Shown: in pieces, positions 1 through 9,534 of the stretch | Position numbering within the stretch: the first letter of the stretch is position 1 | Layout of the letters: each line of letters begins with the position of its first letter | Assembly: GCA_009829735.1 (NCBI GenBank) | Contig: CM020619.1 | Location: forward strand, 1,370,590-1,434,589 | Origin: Pyropia yezoensis | Taxonomy: Eukaryota; Rhodophyta; Bangiophyceae; Bangiales; Bangiaceae | Reading direction: 5' to 3' | Length of the DNA: 64,000 nt | Notes under the pieces: model-generated | Database searches by the model: none | What the model was told of the DNA's origin: nothing | What the model saw: the letters and a program-made list of their open reading frames with translations, nothing else | Program-made: the position numbers and the translations under genes

Positions 1-913
1 GCAGTGGATCATTCGGTCTCCGGTGTCGAGTGAGCGCTCGGCTGAGGAAAAGCCGTGAGTGTGGGTTTCTGGGCGGCTATGGCCGCATCCTCGCGCTCAG
101 ATTGGACGGCGTTGTGCGAAGAGTTGGGGGGGGGGTCGCTTCCTTACATTGGATCCTTGATTTGTATGTCGTTTGTTTGGATTGGATCCGTCTTGTGATT
201 GGATGGTAGGCACAGTCTTCGTTTTGATTGGAGGGTTTTGTAGGTGTGCTGCCGCACCGAGGGCACCCGAGAGGCATGGGGGGGGGGGATGTGTGTGGCC
301 GGTGTTTGGCCCAGGTGGGCCCGGGCCCGCGTTCTGCGGACCGGGTACATAAGGGCGAGCCCTGCGCCGGTGCGACGGCCGCGGCAGACTGGGAGCAGAC
401 TTGACACCACGCCGACGCTCCCCTGTTGGGAGATTCGGCGCGTGGTGGCGGGTCGTTGGGAATACACTGCTTGTTTCTCATCATCTCGCCGATTCTCACA
501 CCAGCGCTGCCTGGCTGGCAACTGAGGGTTCGAAAAGTCAACAAGTGTGGATGGGAACGCTGCCATCTCGTACGAATGCTTTAGGCACACTTGAATCTCC
601 CAGAATAGACAGCACGATTTGAATGTCAGTTCTGCATTTGCCTTCCACTTGCGCACAGGGTGTATACACTTGATCATCAATTACAGTGGCCCATATGCCA
701 ACGGGTCTTCACACCAATCTGTGGAGGACGAAGCGAAGACCTCAGCAGGTAGTTGTGCAGCGGACGGCTTTCGGATGATGAGCTCGCGCATCGCCTCTGC
801 CACGCGCGCCCCGAACCTCGCTCCGCCCGCTGGCCCCCATCCCCCCCCCTCCTGCATCCTCAAGCCCACTCCTCGCTCTTTTTCGTCTACCCCGCTCGCC
901 CCCTCGTGTGGTT
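1..913. other. No gene recognised (left edge)
   Basis: Several overlapping open frames occur on both strands, but none shows a recognisable domain, and GC-rich sequence opens frames by chance. A G-run lies near 280-290. The segment may hold the 5' flank of the gene starting at 914. Confidence 0.4.
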
Positions 914-1354
914 ATGGCTCGTTTCCTGGGGGCGTTTGTTGGCGCCGCGGCGGGGGTCCCCCTGCGTTCCACCGGCAGCGCTGCCGCCCCCACCGCCGCG
1001 GGAGCCACGGTCGGCGGGCGGGGCGCCTCCCACGTCCGCTCCCCGCGGCCATGGGGGCGGGCGGCGCGGCGGCGCGGGGGCGCCGTGCCGGTCGCACCGG
1101 GCCCCCCCCCCCCTCCCCCCCTGCTGCAACCGCAAGCCGTGCACATCCTGTCGCCGTCCGACGTAGCGGACGCGCTCCCCCCGTCGACCGACTTTGTCGA
1201 CGACGGCTCCACCGTCTGGTGGGACGCGGGCGTGGGGCTCACCGGCGCGGTGGTGCGGCATTTTCCGGAAAACGAGACGGGCGAGCCCGACGGGCCCCCT
1301 CCTGGCTCATGTGGTACTCGGCCGTGCCCGGTGGTGGTGGCGACGGTGACGACG

Positions 1355-1387
<33 letters not shown>

Positions 1388-2604
1388 GGGGCGGCGGCCC
1401 TCGGCGGGGCGGCGCGATTGGCGTTGCCACCAGCACCGACGGGCTGGGGTGGACACGCCACCGCGGGGGCCTCGCCGGCGGGGCGGTCCTCACGCCCAAC
1501 ACCGACGAGTGGTGGGCGTTTGACACGATGGCGGTGGACGTGGCGGACGTGGCGGTGGGCACCTCCCCCGTTGTGCGCGCCGAGGGCGGCATCTTTTTTC
1601 TCTACTACACGGGCACCTGCGGGGAGGTGGACGCGGCGGGGGTGGCGGGCGGGCGCACCCAGGCGGGGGTGGCGCTGTCCAAGGACGGATGGGTGTGGTC
1701 GCGGGTGGAGGGCGCCCACCATTCGGGCGCGCTGTTTGACACGGGGGGGGACCCGGCAGCATGGGACGCGGGCGGCATTGGTGCGCCGTCCACTCTCCGC
1801 CTGCGGGACGGGTCGGTGCTCATGTACTATACGGGGCGGCCCGCACCCGTTGGCACCGACGGCGGGGGGGAGGGTGACGACGGTGGCGGCGGCGGCGGCG
1901 GCGGGGTGGGGCGGCCCGGCGCGGCGGCACCCGCCGCCGCCGCCCCCGCCATTGGCCTCGCCACCTCCCCCGACGGGCTGACGTTTGCCAAGTCTGCGCG
2001 GTCGCCCCTCCTCCCCGCCGCCGCCGCCCCATCCGTGGCCTACCACGAGCCCACCGCCACGCACTACCTCTTCCACGAGACCCCCGCCGCGGACGGGCGG
2101 GTGGCGATTGGCGTCGCCACCTCCCGTGACGGCGGCCTGACGTGGACGCGCGTCGGGCGGGGTGCCGGCGCGACGGCCGCGGCCGAGGCGGCCGCCGCGG
2201 CGGCGGCCGCCGCCGCTGCCGGAACGGCGACGGCGGCAGCAGCGACACCCACAGCCGCGGACGCTGCTGCTGTTGCCGCCGCCGCCGCCGCCGCCGCCCC
2301 CCTCCCCTCCTCCCCCGTCTTCACGGCGCCCCCCGCGACGCAGGACGCGGTCGGCACCGCCACCGCCGCCTGGGACGGCGGCGGCGTCGGCCGGCCGTGT
2401 GCAGTGGCAACGCCCGACGGGCGCCTGCGGCTCTACTACCGGGGCGTCCCCGCGGGCGCCCCGTGGGCGGCAGGGGGGGCGCTCGGCGTTGCGTTTGCGC
2501 CCGCCGACGACTGGACGGCGCTGGCGCGGGAGCGGCCCGCCAGGGAGGGCCACCAGCGCGGCGGGGGGGCGGGCAGTGGCGGTGACCCCGCGGCGGGGGC
2601 TTGA
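914..2604 (+). CDS. Five-bladed beta-propeller glycosidase-like protein (GH43/GH32/GH117 superfamily type), frameshifted
   Basis: Blocks of the form YYTG followed by G-[IV]-[AG]-x-[AS]-x-D-G-x-x-W recur about four times between roughly 1310 and 2500. This is the blade signature of arabinanase/levansucrase-type propellers that bind or hydrolyse glycans. I chose the ATG at 914 (context GTTATGG); it opens an Ala/Arg-rich N-terminus that could be an organelle-targeting or secretory leader. The N-terminal part (including a VDDGSTVWWDAG block) and the propeller part are in different frames. The switch falls near 1280-1305, beside a C-run, so a 1-base sequencing indel, a real frameshift or a tiny intron are all possible. 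Poly-Gly and poly-Ala tracts (about 1340-1400, 1870-1910, 2170-2300) interrupt the blades. The catalytic acids cannot be assigned with confidence, so carbohydrate-binding without catalysis is an alternative. Confidence 0.55.
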
Positions 2605-3069
2605 GAACAGAGGGGACGGTAAGGGGGGGGTGCGCGAGGTGTGGAGGGCGGGAAGGGGGGGAGTGCTTTGTTGGCGATGCGAGGCCGTCGCCTCAGCCGC
2701 TAGGTTGTGGTCTTTTCCTCCATCTGCCGTGCTCTGTCCGGGGAGTGACCCTGTTGCATCATGTCCGCCTCAGGTGTCGTCCTACCTATACGGCCCCCCC
2801 GCCCCGCAATACGTTCGCCTCTGATGCCACCATCCGCCCTTGGCAAACTCTTGCCAATCTGAGAAGCACGTGGATATGGTGTGTATTGCTGTCGTCCCAA
2901 TTTTGGCGGTTGTGCATGTGTACAACAGTCGGCGGACAAGTAATAGGTCGGCTATTTACATACACGACAGACGCACACTCGATATCTCTCCATGCCCAAA
3001 GCACTCGAGCACGATGGCTCCGCCCCCGAACGCACTGCTCGTTGCTGCTCCCCCGTGCCACTACTGTCT
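2605..3069. other. Intergenic, convergent genes
   Basis: The space lies between the plus-strand propeller gene and the minus-strand haloperoxidase-like ORF. No domain is recognisable. It becomes AT-richer from about 2830, consistent with 3' untranslated sequence. Confidence 0.4.
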
Positions 3070-4101
3070 TCAGGGGGACCCCCCCCCGCCCCCCCCTGGC
3101 TCGCAGGGTGGCAGCCCCGGCGTGCCCGGCGCGCGGCACGCAACCGTCCGCAGCACCTCCTTGGCAACGGCCAAGCCGAGGGTGCGGTCCGCGTCCACGG
3201 CGGCGGGAAAGGCCAGCCCCCCCCACACGCGGCTCTCCCCACAGGCCGTCGCCAGCGACTCGAGGTTGTCAAAGGAGATGGCCCCCGCCACCGCTGGCAG
3301 GCCGTCGCCCACCTGCCCCGCCGCCAGGGGGATGGTCAAGTTGAGGGCGCCGCCGCCGAGCGCCCGCAGGATGTGCGCAATGCCGTGGCAGTAGGCCGCC
3401 ACGGCGGACGGGTAGTCTGGGGTGGGCGGCGGGGGGACGGCAGGGGTGAAGGTCGCCCCCGCGGGGGTGTGCCGCAGGATGGAGGGGATGAGGGTGGCGG
3501 GCCGCGCGGCGTCGTGGCGCAGCTTCTCCGCCCACACCTGGACGGTGGCGTCCCACGCAAAGGCGTTGATGGCCAGCTCGGCCACCACATAGTCAGCCAG
3601 CCGGGCACCCCCGTCGGTGAGCATCCGAAAGGCCAGGTCCGCGATCGACGCGGCGGGGCGGTCAAACCAGCGGATGAGGGTGCGGCGGCGGGGGGTCAAG
3701 TGCGCCCCCGCCGCCACCACCGCCCGTGCCGCGTCGCAGAGGCCGTCGGGGTCGGCCGCACCAGTGCCACACACAAAGCCCGGCGCGTAGGCGTGCGAGG
3801 AGCGGTAGGGCGGCGGGAGGCGCAGCCGCCGCAGCCGGCGGCGGGGCACCAGCAGGGGGGCCGCCAGGGAGGTCTGTGCCAGGGCCACCGTCTGGGCGGT
3901 GTAGGTGCCAAAGCCAAAGCCGAGGGCGTCTTGCACCAGCGGCGCCCACCGGGTCAGGGCGGTCACCCCCGCCGCCGGGCCATTGACCGGCGCGTAGCCG
4001 GTGCGGGTGTCAAAGTAGGGGCGCGGCGGGGCGCCCGGCGGCAGCCCCGCCCGGCCGTCGGCATTCATCCCGTCGTGAACCCCTACTGGATGGCCGCCCA
4101 T
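3070..4101 (-). CDS. Vanadium-haloperoxidase/PAP2-like protein, C-terminal half, active-site histidines not seen
   Basis: This 343-residue ORF starts at the ATG complementary to 4099-4101. It carries landmarks of vanadium-dependent haloperoxidase relatives: a TGYAPVN block (residues 34-40), RWAPL (51-55), a K-x6-RP type motif (K193, R200-P201), a YPSAVA block (230-235) where the family usually has PSGH, and SRVWGGLAF (290-298) where it usually has SR-x-x-GG-x-H. Both expected histidines are replaced, so peroxidase activity is doubtful. The usual N-terminal helical half is absent upstream. A homologous N-terminal half exists as a pseudogene at 14939-15909. The ORF may therefore be a truncated copy, the last exon of a longer gene, or a pseudoenzyme. 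Family assignment rests on motif reading only. Confidence 0.5.
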   Translation of the reverse strand: MGGHPVGVHDGMNADGRAGLPPGAPPRPYFDTRTGYAPVNGPAAGVTALTRWAPLVQDALGFGFGTYTAQTVALAQTSLAAPLLVPRRRLRRLRLPPPYRSSHAYAPGFVCGTGAADPDGLCDAARAVVAAGAHLTPRRRTLIRWFDRPAASIADLAFRMLTDGGARLADYVVAELAINAFAWDATVQVWAEKLRHDAARPATLIPSILRHTPAGATFTPAVPPPPTPDYPSAVAAYCHGIAHILRALGGGALNLTIPLAAGQVGDGLPAVAGAISFDNLESLATACGESRVWGGLAFPAAVDADRTLGLAVAKEVLRTVACRAPGTPGLPPCEPGGGGGGSP

Positions 4102-4751
4102 AGAGGCCGCTCACGGCCCTTCCTTGGCGCCTCGAGCGAGGACACGCTGTTGGTCCCTCGCCCAGAGCGGGGCTGGGGCCGCTCTTCTGGCCCCGCATGG
4201 CGGGGAGGAAACCCTGAGGGGCGCGGCCAATGGAGGACGGTGACCCGATTTGTGATGGGTTGGGCACCCAAATGTTGAATTACGTGACGGATCCATTGTA
4301 TTCCTATCGGATTCTTACTCGTACGACTAGTGAGGGTTTTTGTAGTTTCCCCAATCTTTGTATTTATGTCGTTGATGGCCGTCGGGGTGCATACTCAGTA
4401 CGATTTGGAGCGCGTGCTCCGACGGCAGGGATGACCCGTGGAGGGGCTCTGAGATGACTTGGCTGCCTCACGCCAGCGGGGGACTTGATTGGCCCGCACG
4501 CGGCTTGGGGAGCAGAGTCGCTGGATGCAGGTGTGAAGAATATGTGAGGACGGGTGGGGGTGCCCGTTGCTTCCCCCGAAGTAAAAGTCAGACTTGCGTG
4601 TGCATGGATACTGCCGTTCTCATGCGGGGGTTTTACAGCGCTTCACAGCCAGGCTGCTGGGGGTGACAAGTCTCTCCTGTCTCCCCAAATCCCGCGGGTG
4701 GGCTGTCCTTGTACGACCTGTGTGCTTGTCGCCTGCAACGTCTAACCACTG
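4102..4751. other. No gene recognised
   Basis: Short open frames only. The upstream region of the haloperoxidase-like ORF should hold either its promoter or missing 5' exons; I could not identify either. Confidence 0.4.
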
Positions 4752-4894
4752 CAATCCTGACAAAACGGAGAATTCTACTAACGTGCGATTGCAGCCTCTG
4801 GAGGAACAATGCCCTCAGAACAGGTCCAATGCGCTTTTTTGATTGGTCAACGGGCCCCACACTGTGTCTGTCTCTGAGCGTTTTGTCAGGATTG
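4752..4894. mobile_element. Small MITE-like element with 16-bp perfect terminal inverted repeats
   Basis: The arm CAATCCTGACAAAACG at 4752-4767 recurs as its exact reverse complement at 4879-4894, giving a 143-bp unit with no coding capacity. The flanks do not show an obvious target-site duplication. Confidence 0.5.
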
Positions 4895-5237
4895 GGTGAA
4901 GAGCAAACCCAAACAAGAAAAATCAAGCATGAAGAGCGCGATTACAAAAAGGATCTGATGATGTCCAGCAAGACCATTTTGGGCGTGGGGAAGTTTTCCC
5001 GCCGCCAGTCTCCCATCATTATTTTCATTTTTAGCAGCTCAAAGGTACTGCGAAAAGCTTTCAGCAACGAATAATTGAGGGCCTCTCTCATTACAGGGCG
5101 TGCCGGAATCGGAAAGAGAGCTGCTCGGACACAGCAAACCTTCCTATCCAACGTTTCAAGAATCCTGCTGCAAGCATTTATCGAGTTGTCTCGGAGTTCA
5201 CTGAAACGATGCTCACACATGCGATAGCTAGAGTAAG
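4895..5237. other. No gene recognised
   Basis: AT-richer spacer with no domain-bearing ORF and no repeat that I could pair elsewhere in the window. Confidence 0.35.
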
Positions 5238-5765
5238 ATGCAACAGTGTCTGATTCTCGGGGCTCAATTTCGTGGCGTACTATCGGCTGACACACTGTTC
5301 CGCGGCTCGGTTGCCGTTGCGCATCAGCCAAGTTTTCAGAAAGCTGCAAGGGTCACCGAGATAGAAGAAAGCAACAATTTCCGCGACATCTCCCAGATAT
5401 CCTGGAAGGCGACGGAAGAAGCGTTCGCAAAGACTTTCAAAACAAAGCCCATAGTCCAGCAGGGTTCAGGCGCCGTTTTTGCACCGACAGAAAGGCATAG
5501 AAGACGACATCGCAGCAGAGAATGTAATTGATTCATGAAAGAAACGATAGTTCTTTGTGAGTCGCAAAGCTTGGGCGAACTACTTTCGTGCCTGCTATAC
5601 ACGCCTCGCCACGGGGTTCCAGGAAGTCGACGGCGCGTTTTCTTAGAGCGCTTCCTCACGATCACTCCACACTGGTCGAACGCATATTTCCAGTTAGTGC
5701 TTACCGTCGAGAGAGAAATTGAAGCCCTTGCGCAAGAACTGAAGGATGCTATTGCTGATTTCTGA
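5238..5765 (+). pseudogene. Possible decayed ORF of unknown function
   Basis: A frame opening with ATG at 5238 runs to 5765 with a single TGA at 5529-5531. Its C-terminal part is amphipathic and acidic (VEREIEALAQELKDAIADF). The frame ends four bases before an inverted-repeat element at 5769. A similar VEREL-type stretch precedes the related element at 11186, so this may be a remnant of a larger repeat rather than a host gene. I recognise no domain. Confidence 0.2.
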
Positions 5766-5768
5766 ACT

Positions 5769-6047
5769 CTGTCCTGGTGGACCGAGACTGACTCTCTCAG
5801 ATGGGCTCTCAGCCAATCAGGTACGCCGCTGAGACCGACTCCCAGGCCAGTGTGCCCCCACAGGCTGAAATCGCCTCTACTTCTTTTCACATCTCCGGAG
5901 AAGCAAGTGGTTCTGCAAAGATCTTCCCGAACAGCGCTCCTGAGAGTAGAGAACCTCAAGCTTCTGAGAAGAATTAGGGAGAAGCAGTTGCGGCCCTTTC
6001 ACGCCCGTCATACGACCACATGATTCGGTCTCGCGCCACGGAGACAG
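5769..6047 (+). mobile_element. Inverted-repeat element, family F1 copy 1
   Basis: It begins CTGTCCTGGTGGACCGAGAC and ends with an approximate reverse complement (...GTCTCGCGCCACGGAGACAG). The interior matches copies at 7218-7692 (inverted) and 11186-11537. There is no transposase in it, so it is a non-autonomous DNA element if mobile at all. The similarity to copy 3 extends somewhat beyond both ends, so the true boundary may be wider. Confidence 0.45.
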
Positions 6048-6091
6048 AATTCAGCAAGCAACAAAACATTGTGCATTTCAGTGCCCCGAAC

Positions 6092-6489
6092 TTTGTCTAA
6101 TGGGGACAACAACAAGAACAGACCAATGGCATGCCTCAGATGATTCACCTCTGACCAATGACTGCTCCGCGTTGCTGTGCAAACAGTGCAATATAAGATT
6201 TACTCGAGTTTTCTGGCCGGACCGAAGGGGGAAGAGCCCACTCGCGATCTCTCCCACTGTTGTTGAGTGGATCACGCCGAGACAGAGGGAAAGCGGTCGA
6301 GATCGCCCGAGAAGACAACAGTGTTCTGACCAACCAGCGCTCGTTAAAAAATCCGCTGTGACCGCAGCCAATCGCCTTCTCAATATATATCAAAAAGCCA
6401 CAGCACGCTATTGGGCGGCTTTCAGCAACAGGCACGCCGTTGGCTCATGGTCTGTTGTGGCGCTGTTGCTGTTGTCGCCATGAGACAAA
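6092..6489 (+). mobile_element. Inverted-repeat element, family F2 copy 1
   Basis: The start TTTGTCTAATGGGGACAACA pairs with the end ...TGTTGTCGCCATGAGACAAA as an imperfect inverted repeat of about 20-25 bp. The interior (GCCTCAGATG, CCAACCAGCGCTCGTT and others) recurs in copy 2 at 6638-7052. No coding sequence is seen. Confidence 0.4.
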
Positions 6490-6637
6490 ATTCAGGGAAC
6501 TGCAGTACACTTGCCATGTCGTAAGAACAGCATAGTAATTCAAGTACATCTTCAGTACAGTGAGCGTCGGAACTGTTTTCGGAACTGTTTTTCAGAACTG
6601 TTCCCGAGATCGTTCGTGATACTGCAGTTGTATCAGT

Positions 6638-7052
6638 ATTGTCCCATGTGGACCAGAGTAAGAACAGAGTGCACCTGATCCATTATATGCCTCAGATGGT
6701 GCCTCTCGGGCCAATGACTGCTCTGCATGAGGGTCGGTTGTGTACGAACAGTGCGATCTATTGCTTTCTCGATATTTCTGACTACTTCGAGAGACAAAAA
6801 ACAAGCCGGCTGAGCGCCCCACATTGTTTATGACAGAGATGACCTAAGATGGAGGGAGAACCGGCGATATCCGACGTGCCAGACTGTTTTGACCAACCAG
6901 CGCTCGTTGCGACTGCCGTTGAAGCTGAAGCAAATCATCAGCTTCTTTCCACAGTCGTGCTGCAGCACGCCATTGGTGTGCTCTCTGCTGCCAGCAAGCG
7001 ATTGGCCCTTGCTCTTGTACACTCGCTCTTGCTCCTGTCCCCACGAGACAAA
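6638..7052 (+). mobile_element. Inverted-repeat element, family F2 copy 2
   Basis: Same orientation and internal order as copy 1 at 6092-6489, with the motifs GCCTCAGATG and CCAACCAGCGCTCGTT. The ends resemble the F2 termini but have diverged further (start ATTGTCCCATGTGG, end CCCCACGAGACAAA). The insertion boundaries are approximate. Confidence 0.4.
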
Positions 7053-7217
7053 GTTCCAAAAACTGCAATAACAAAAGCGAAGACTGTGGGTGGCAGAAAA
7101 ATCGCAGGATCCGCGATAAAATCCTTGTAAGCAATCGACGACTGGACTCTGAAGAATCTGGAACAGCATTCCAGGAGAACGATGTCGTTCAGCAGCAGTA
7201 ATACTGCTGAATGACGT

Positions 7218-7692
7218 CTGTCTTGGTGGCCCGAGACCGAGACACAGAGTCAACTACTGGACTTTACGGGCACTGAATTTGCTGGACAGCCCTATCAGCT
7301 GCTTTAAAAACCCAGTCATGTGGTCGTTTGATAGGCGAGAAAGGGCCGCAACTGCTTCTCCCTGATTCTTCTCAGAAGCTTGAGGTTTTCTACTGTTAGA
7401 AGCACTTGCCTGGAGATCTTTCCAGAACCACTTATTTCCCAGGAGATGTGAAGAAACTATTGCGTGTCCCGGAAAGAATGGACGTGTGCAAGACGTGATC
7501 GTGTGAAAAATCGGCCACTGGACCACTCAATCCCACACTACACGACTCGTACACGTGCATATTTTACGAGACGCACAGTAGTATACGCGATTTCGGCCAG
7601 TGGGGGCCCATCAGCCTGGGAGTCGGTCCCAGCGGCGTATCTGATTGGCTGAGTCCCCGTCTGAGAGAGTTAGTCTCTGTCCACCCGGACAG
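7218..7692 (-). mobile_element. Inverted-repeat element, family F1 copy 2 (inverted, with extra internal sequence)
   Basis: The reverse complement aligns with copies 1 and 3, including GCCAATCAGATACGCCGCTG and AACCTCAAGCTTCTGAGAAG. Termini are CTGTC-type on both sides. It is longer than the other copies because of about 120 extra bases in the middle (around 7460-7600). Confidence 0.45.
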
Positions 7693-8316
7693 AATTCAGA
7701 AATTAGCGTTTTCCCTTGCGACTTCAAAGAAAACGTGGAAGACTCCACAGCAATCCAGAAAGCTTACCGTGGTGATGTTGAAAGGGATTTTTGAAGGGGT
7801 TATGTAATGTTCATTTTTTTTATCTTCGATCTGCTTTACGATCGAATGGGTCGTGAAGCTGATCGACGATAAAGGAACATTGAAGAAACTCTTGAGCACT
7901 CCCTATTTCTCATTAGGCTGTTTCAAATTAGCCGAGAGATGGCGAGATTTCGCTCGATTCGGCAACCAATGAGCCTTGATCGTGTCGGGTTTTTCTCGTC
8001 GAGCACAACTTGATGAAACGCGGCTTCTGTGTGACGTTGCTCGGTTTGCCCCTCGGAGCGCGCTTGTCACACGGAGAAGCGACGTACGTCTGGAAGTTGC
8101 GTTGGCGGGCGACGTTGTGGAGACGACAACCGTCGTGGCCGCTTCCATTTGTCGTTGCTGCGACCGCCGCCCCCCCCACCGTCCGTGACGACCCATTGTG
8201 GCTCGGGAACGCTCTCCCGGGTCCTCCTGGCGCTGCTGCATCGTCTCCTTTCTGGTCGAGGCCTTCCTCCCGCTGTGCTGCTCGGGGCCGCCGCCCTCGC
8301 GCCACCCCTATTTCCA
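7693..8316. other. Upstream region of the kinase gene
   Basis: AT-rich up to about 7950, then GC-rich into the coding sequence, as expected for a promoter and 5' UTR. The kinase frame is open upstream to 8149 but has no ATG there. No clear TATA box could be tied to a transcription start. Confidence 0.35.
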
Positions 8317-9534
8317 ATGGAAGGTGAACGCCCTGCCGTACCCGACATTTTGCCAGCGCTTGCTGGCCATGGTGCTGCGCGCGCGTCTTCCGTGCCTGTG
8401 GTGATTACTTCCATTCATCCATCTCGACTGCGCTATTCTTCGGACAAGGCGCTGGGATTTGGCGGATGCAGTGACGTTTTTGGTGGCACCCTCGACGGTA
8501 TGCCTGTGGTTATCAAGCGAGCGTCTGGCGGAGACGAAGAGGACGTGAGGATGCACTCATCCGTTCTCGTCCACGAGGCATTCTACTATGAGCTGTGCAC
8601 TGACGCGGCCATCGTCGGGTGCTACGGCCTTTGCTGGGATCCGAGTGCCCAGACCCTAGCTCTAGTGTTGGAGCGAATGGTTGGAGGCGACTTGTTGGAT
8701 GCTCGGCATGCATCCCAAGATGCAATGCAGGAACATGCAGGGGCGACTCCGTTGTTGTCCACCTTCCTTACCGGTGCTGTTTTGCGCGACGTGGCGTCGG
8801 CTTTGGTTCACCTCCACAAAAGGCAACTTGTGCATGGGGACGTGCATCTTGGCAACGTGATGTTGGGTCGGCCTTTGCGGTTGTCTGATTGGGGACGTGG
8901 TCGGCCGGGTGCCGATCATGCCGTCGATGTTGGCATGACGATTGCCAAGCTGGCGGACTTTGGGAAGATGCGGCGGTCCAAGCGGCAGGGTGACACGGTG
9001 CCCCCCGCCGTCATCAAAGGTGAAACCAGGCACCCAAGCCCCTCGTACTTCTCTGTCCCGGGAAAGGAGGACTTCTTGAAGTCTGCCAGTGCCTGTGAGG
9101 TGTGCTCCTGGTCCGGGGCGGTGTGGCAGGATGGACCGGCAACAACGTCACTTCTACGCACTTCCTCATCCGCGGGGGGGGACCCTTGCTTTCAAGACTT
9201 TCTCTGTACTTCACCCAGCTACACTGCTCCCGAGGTTTTGATGGGGGCACAGCGGAGCTCGGCGTCGGACATCTGGTCGTGGGGTATCATTGCATGGGAG
9301 CTTACAATTGGATCTTTACCTTGGGACTCGAGCAGAATCCAGGACATGCGCAAGGCCGCAGGAGCTGTGGTGCAGTGGGCGCCCCCGACTGAGTGCCCGC
9401 CGTCGACCGACCCCGCTACCGCCGAGCTGTACCCGCTACTTTGCCAGGCGTTGCGACATGATGCCATGGAGCGACCATCGGCGCATGAAGTGCTGACTGG
9501 TATGGAGGCTTGGCTCGCTGCGCACTACGTATGA
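8317..9534 (+). CDS. Protein kinase, Ser/Thr or Tyr-like, with extended activation segment
   Basis: A 405-residue eukaryotic protein kinase that should transfer phosphate from ATP to protein substrates. Seen in order: glycine loop GFGGCS (47-52), the VVIK lysine (K67), HGDVHLGN (173-180; HGD replaces the usual HRD, with catalytic D175 and N180), DFG (214-216), APE (304-306), SDIWSWG (317-323) and the subdomain XI arginine (R386). The DFG-to-APE distance is about 88 residues, far longer than the usual 20-35, and contains a Ser/Cys-rich insert (about 241-300). I chose the ATG at 8317 (CCAATGG context) because the frame upstream lacks an ATG. No signal peptide, membrane segment or accessory domain is visible, so it is probably cytosolic or nuclear. 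Subfamily cannot be assigned; the layout resembles tyrosine-kinase-like (TKL) kinases. Confidence 0.85.
   Translation: MEGERPAVPDILPALAGHGAARASSVPVVITSIHPSRLRYSSDKALGFGGCSDVFGGTLDGMPVVIKRASGGDEEDVRMHSSVLVHEAFYYELCTDAAIVGCYGLCWDPSAQTLALVLERMVGGDLLDARHASQDAMQEHAGATPLLSTFLTGAVLRDVASALVHLHKRQLVHGDVHLGNVMLGRPLRLSDWGRGRPGADHAVDVGMTIAKLADFGKMRRSKRQGDTVPPAVIKGETRHPSPSYFSVPGKEDFLKSASACEVCSWSGAVWQDGPATTSLLRTSSSAGGDPCFQDFLCTSPSYTAPEVLMGAQRSSASDIWSWGIIAWELTIGSLPWDSSRIQDMRKAAGAVVQWAPPTECPPSTDPATAELYPLLCQALRHDAMERPSAHEVLTGMEAWLAAHYV

Noticed and set aside
742..2553. 603-codon minus-strand ORF opposite the propeller gene
   Set aside because: Arg/Gly/Pro-rich with no domain; the plus frames carry repeated YYTG and DG-x-x-W blade motifs. 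It is a GC-driven shadow.
5336..5959. 207-codon minus-strand ORF
   Set aside because: It extends through the F1 inverted-repeat element and has no recognisable domain.
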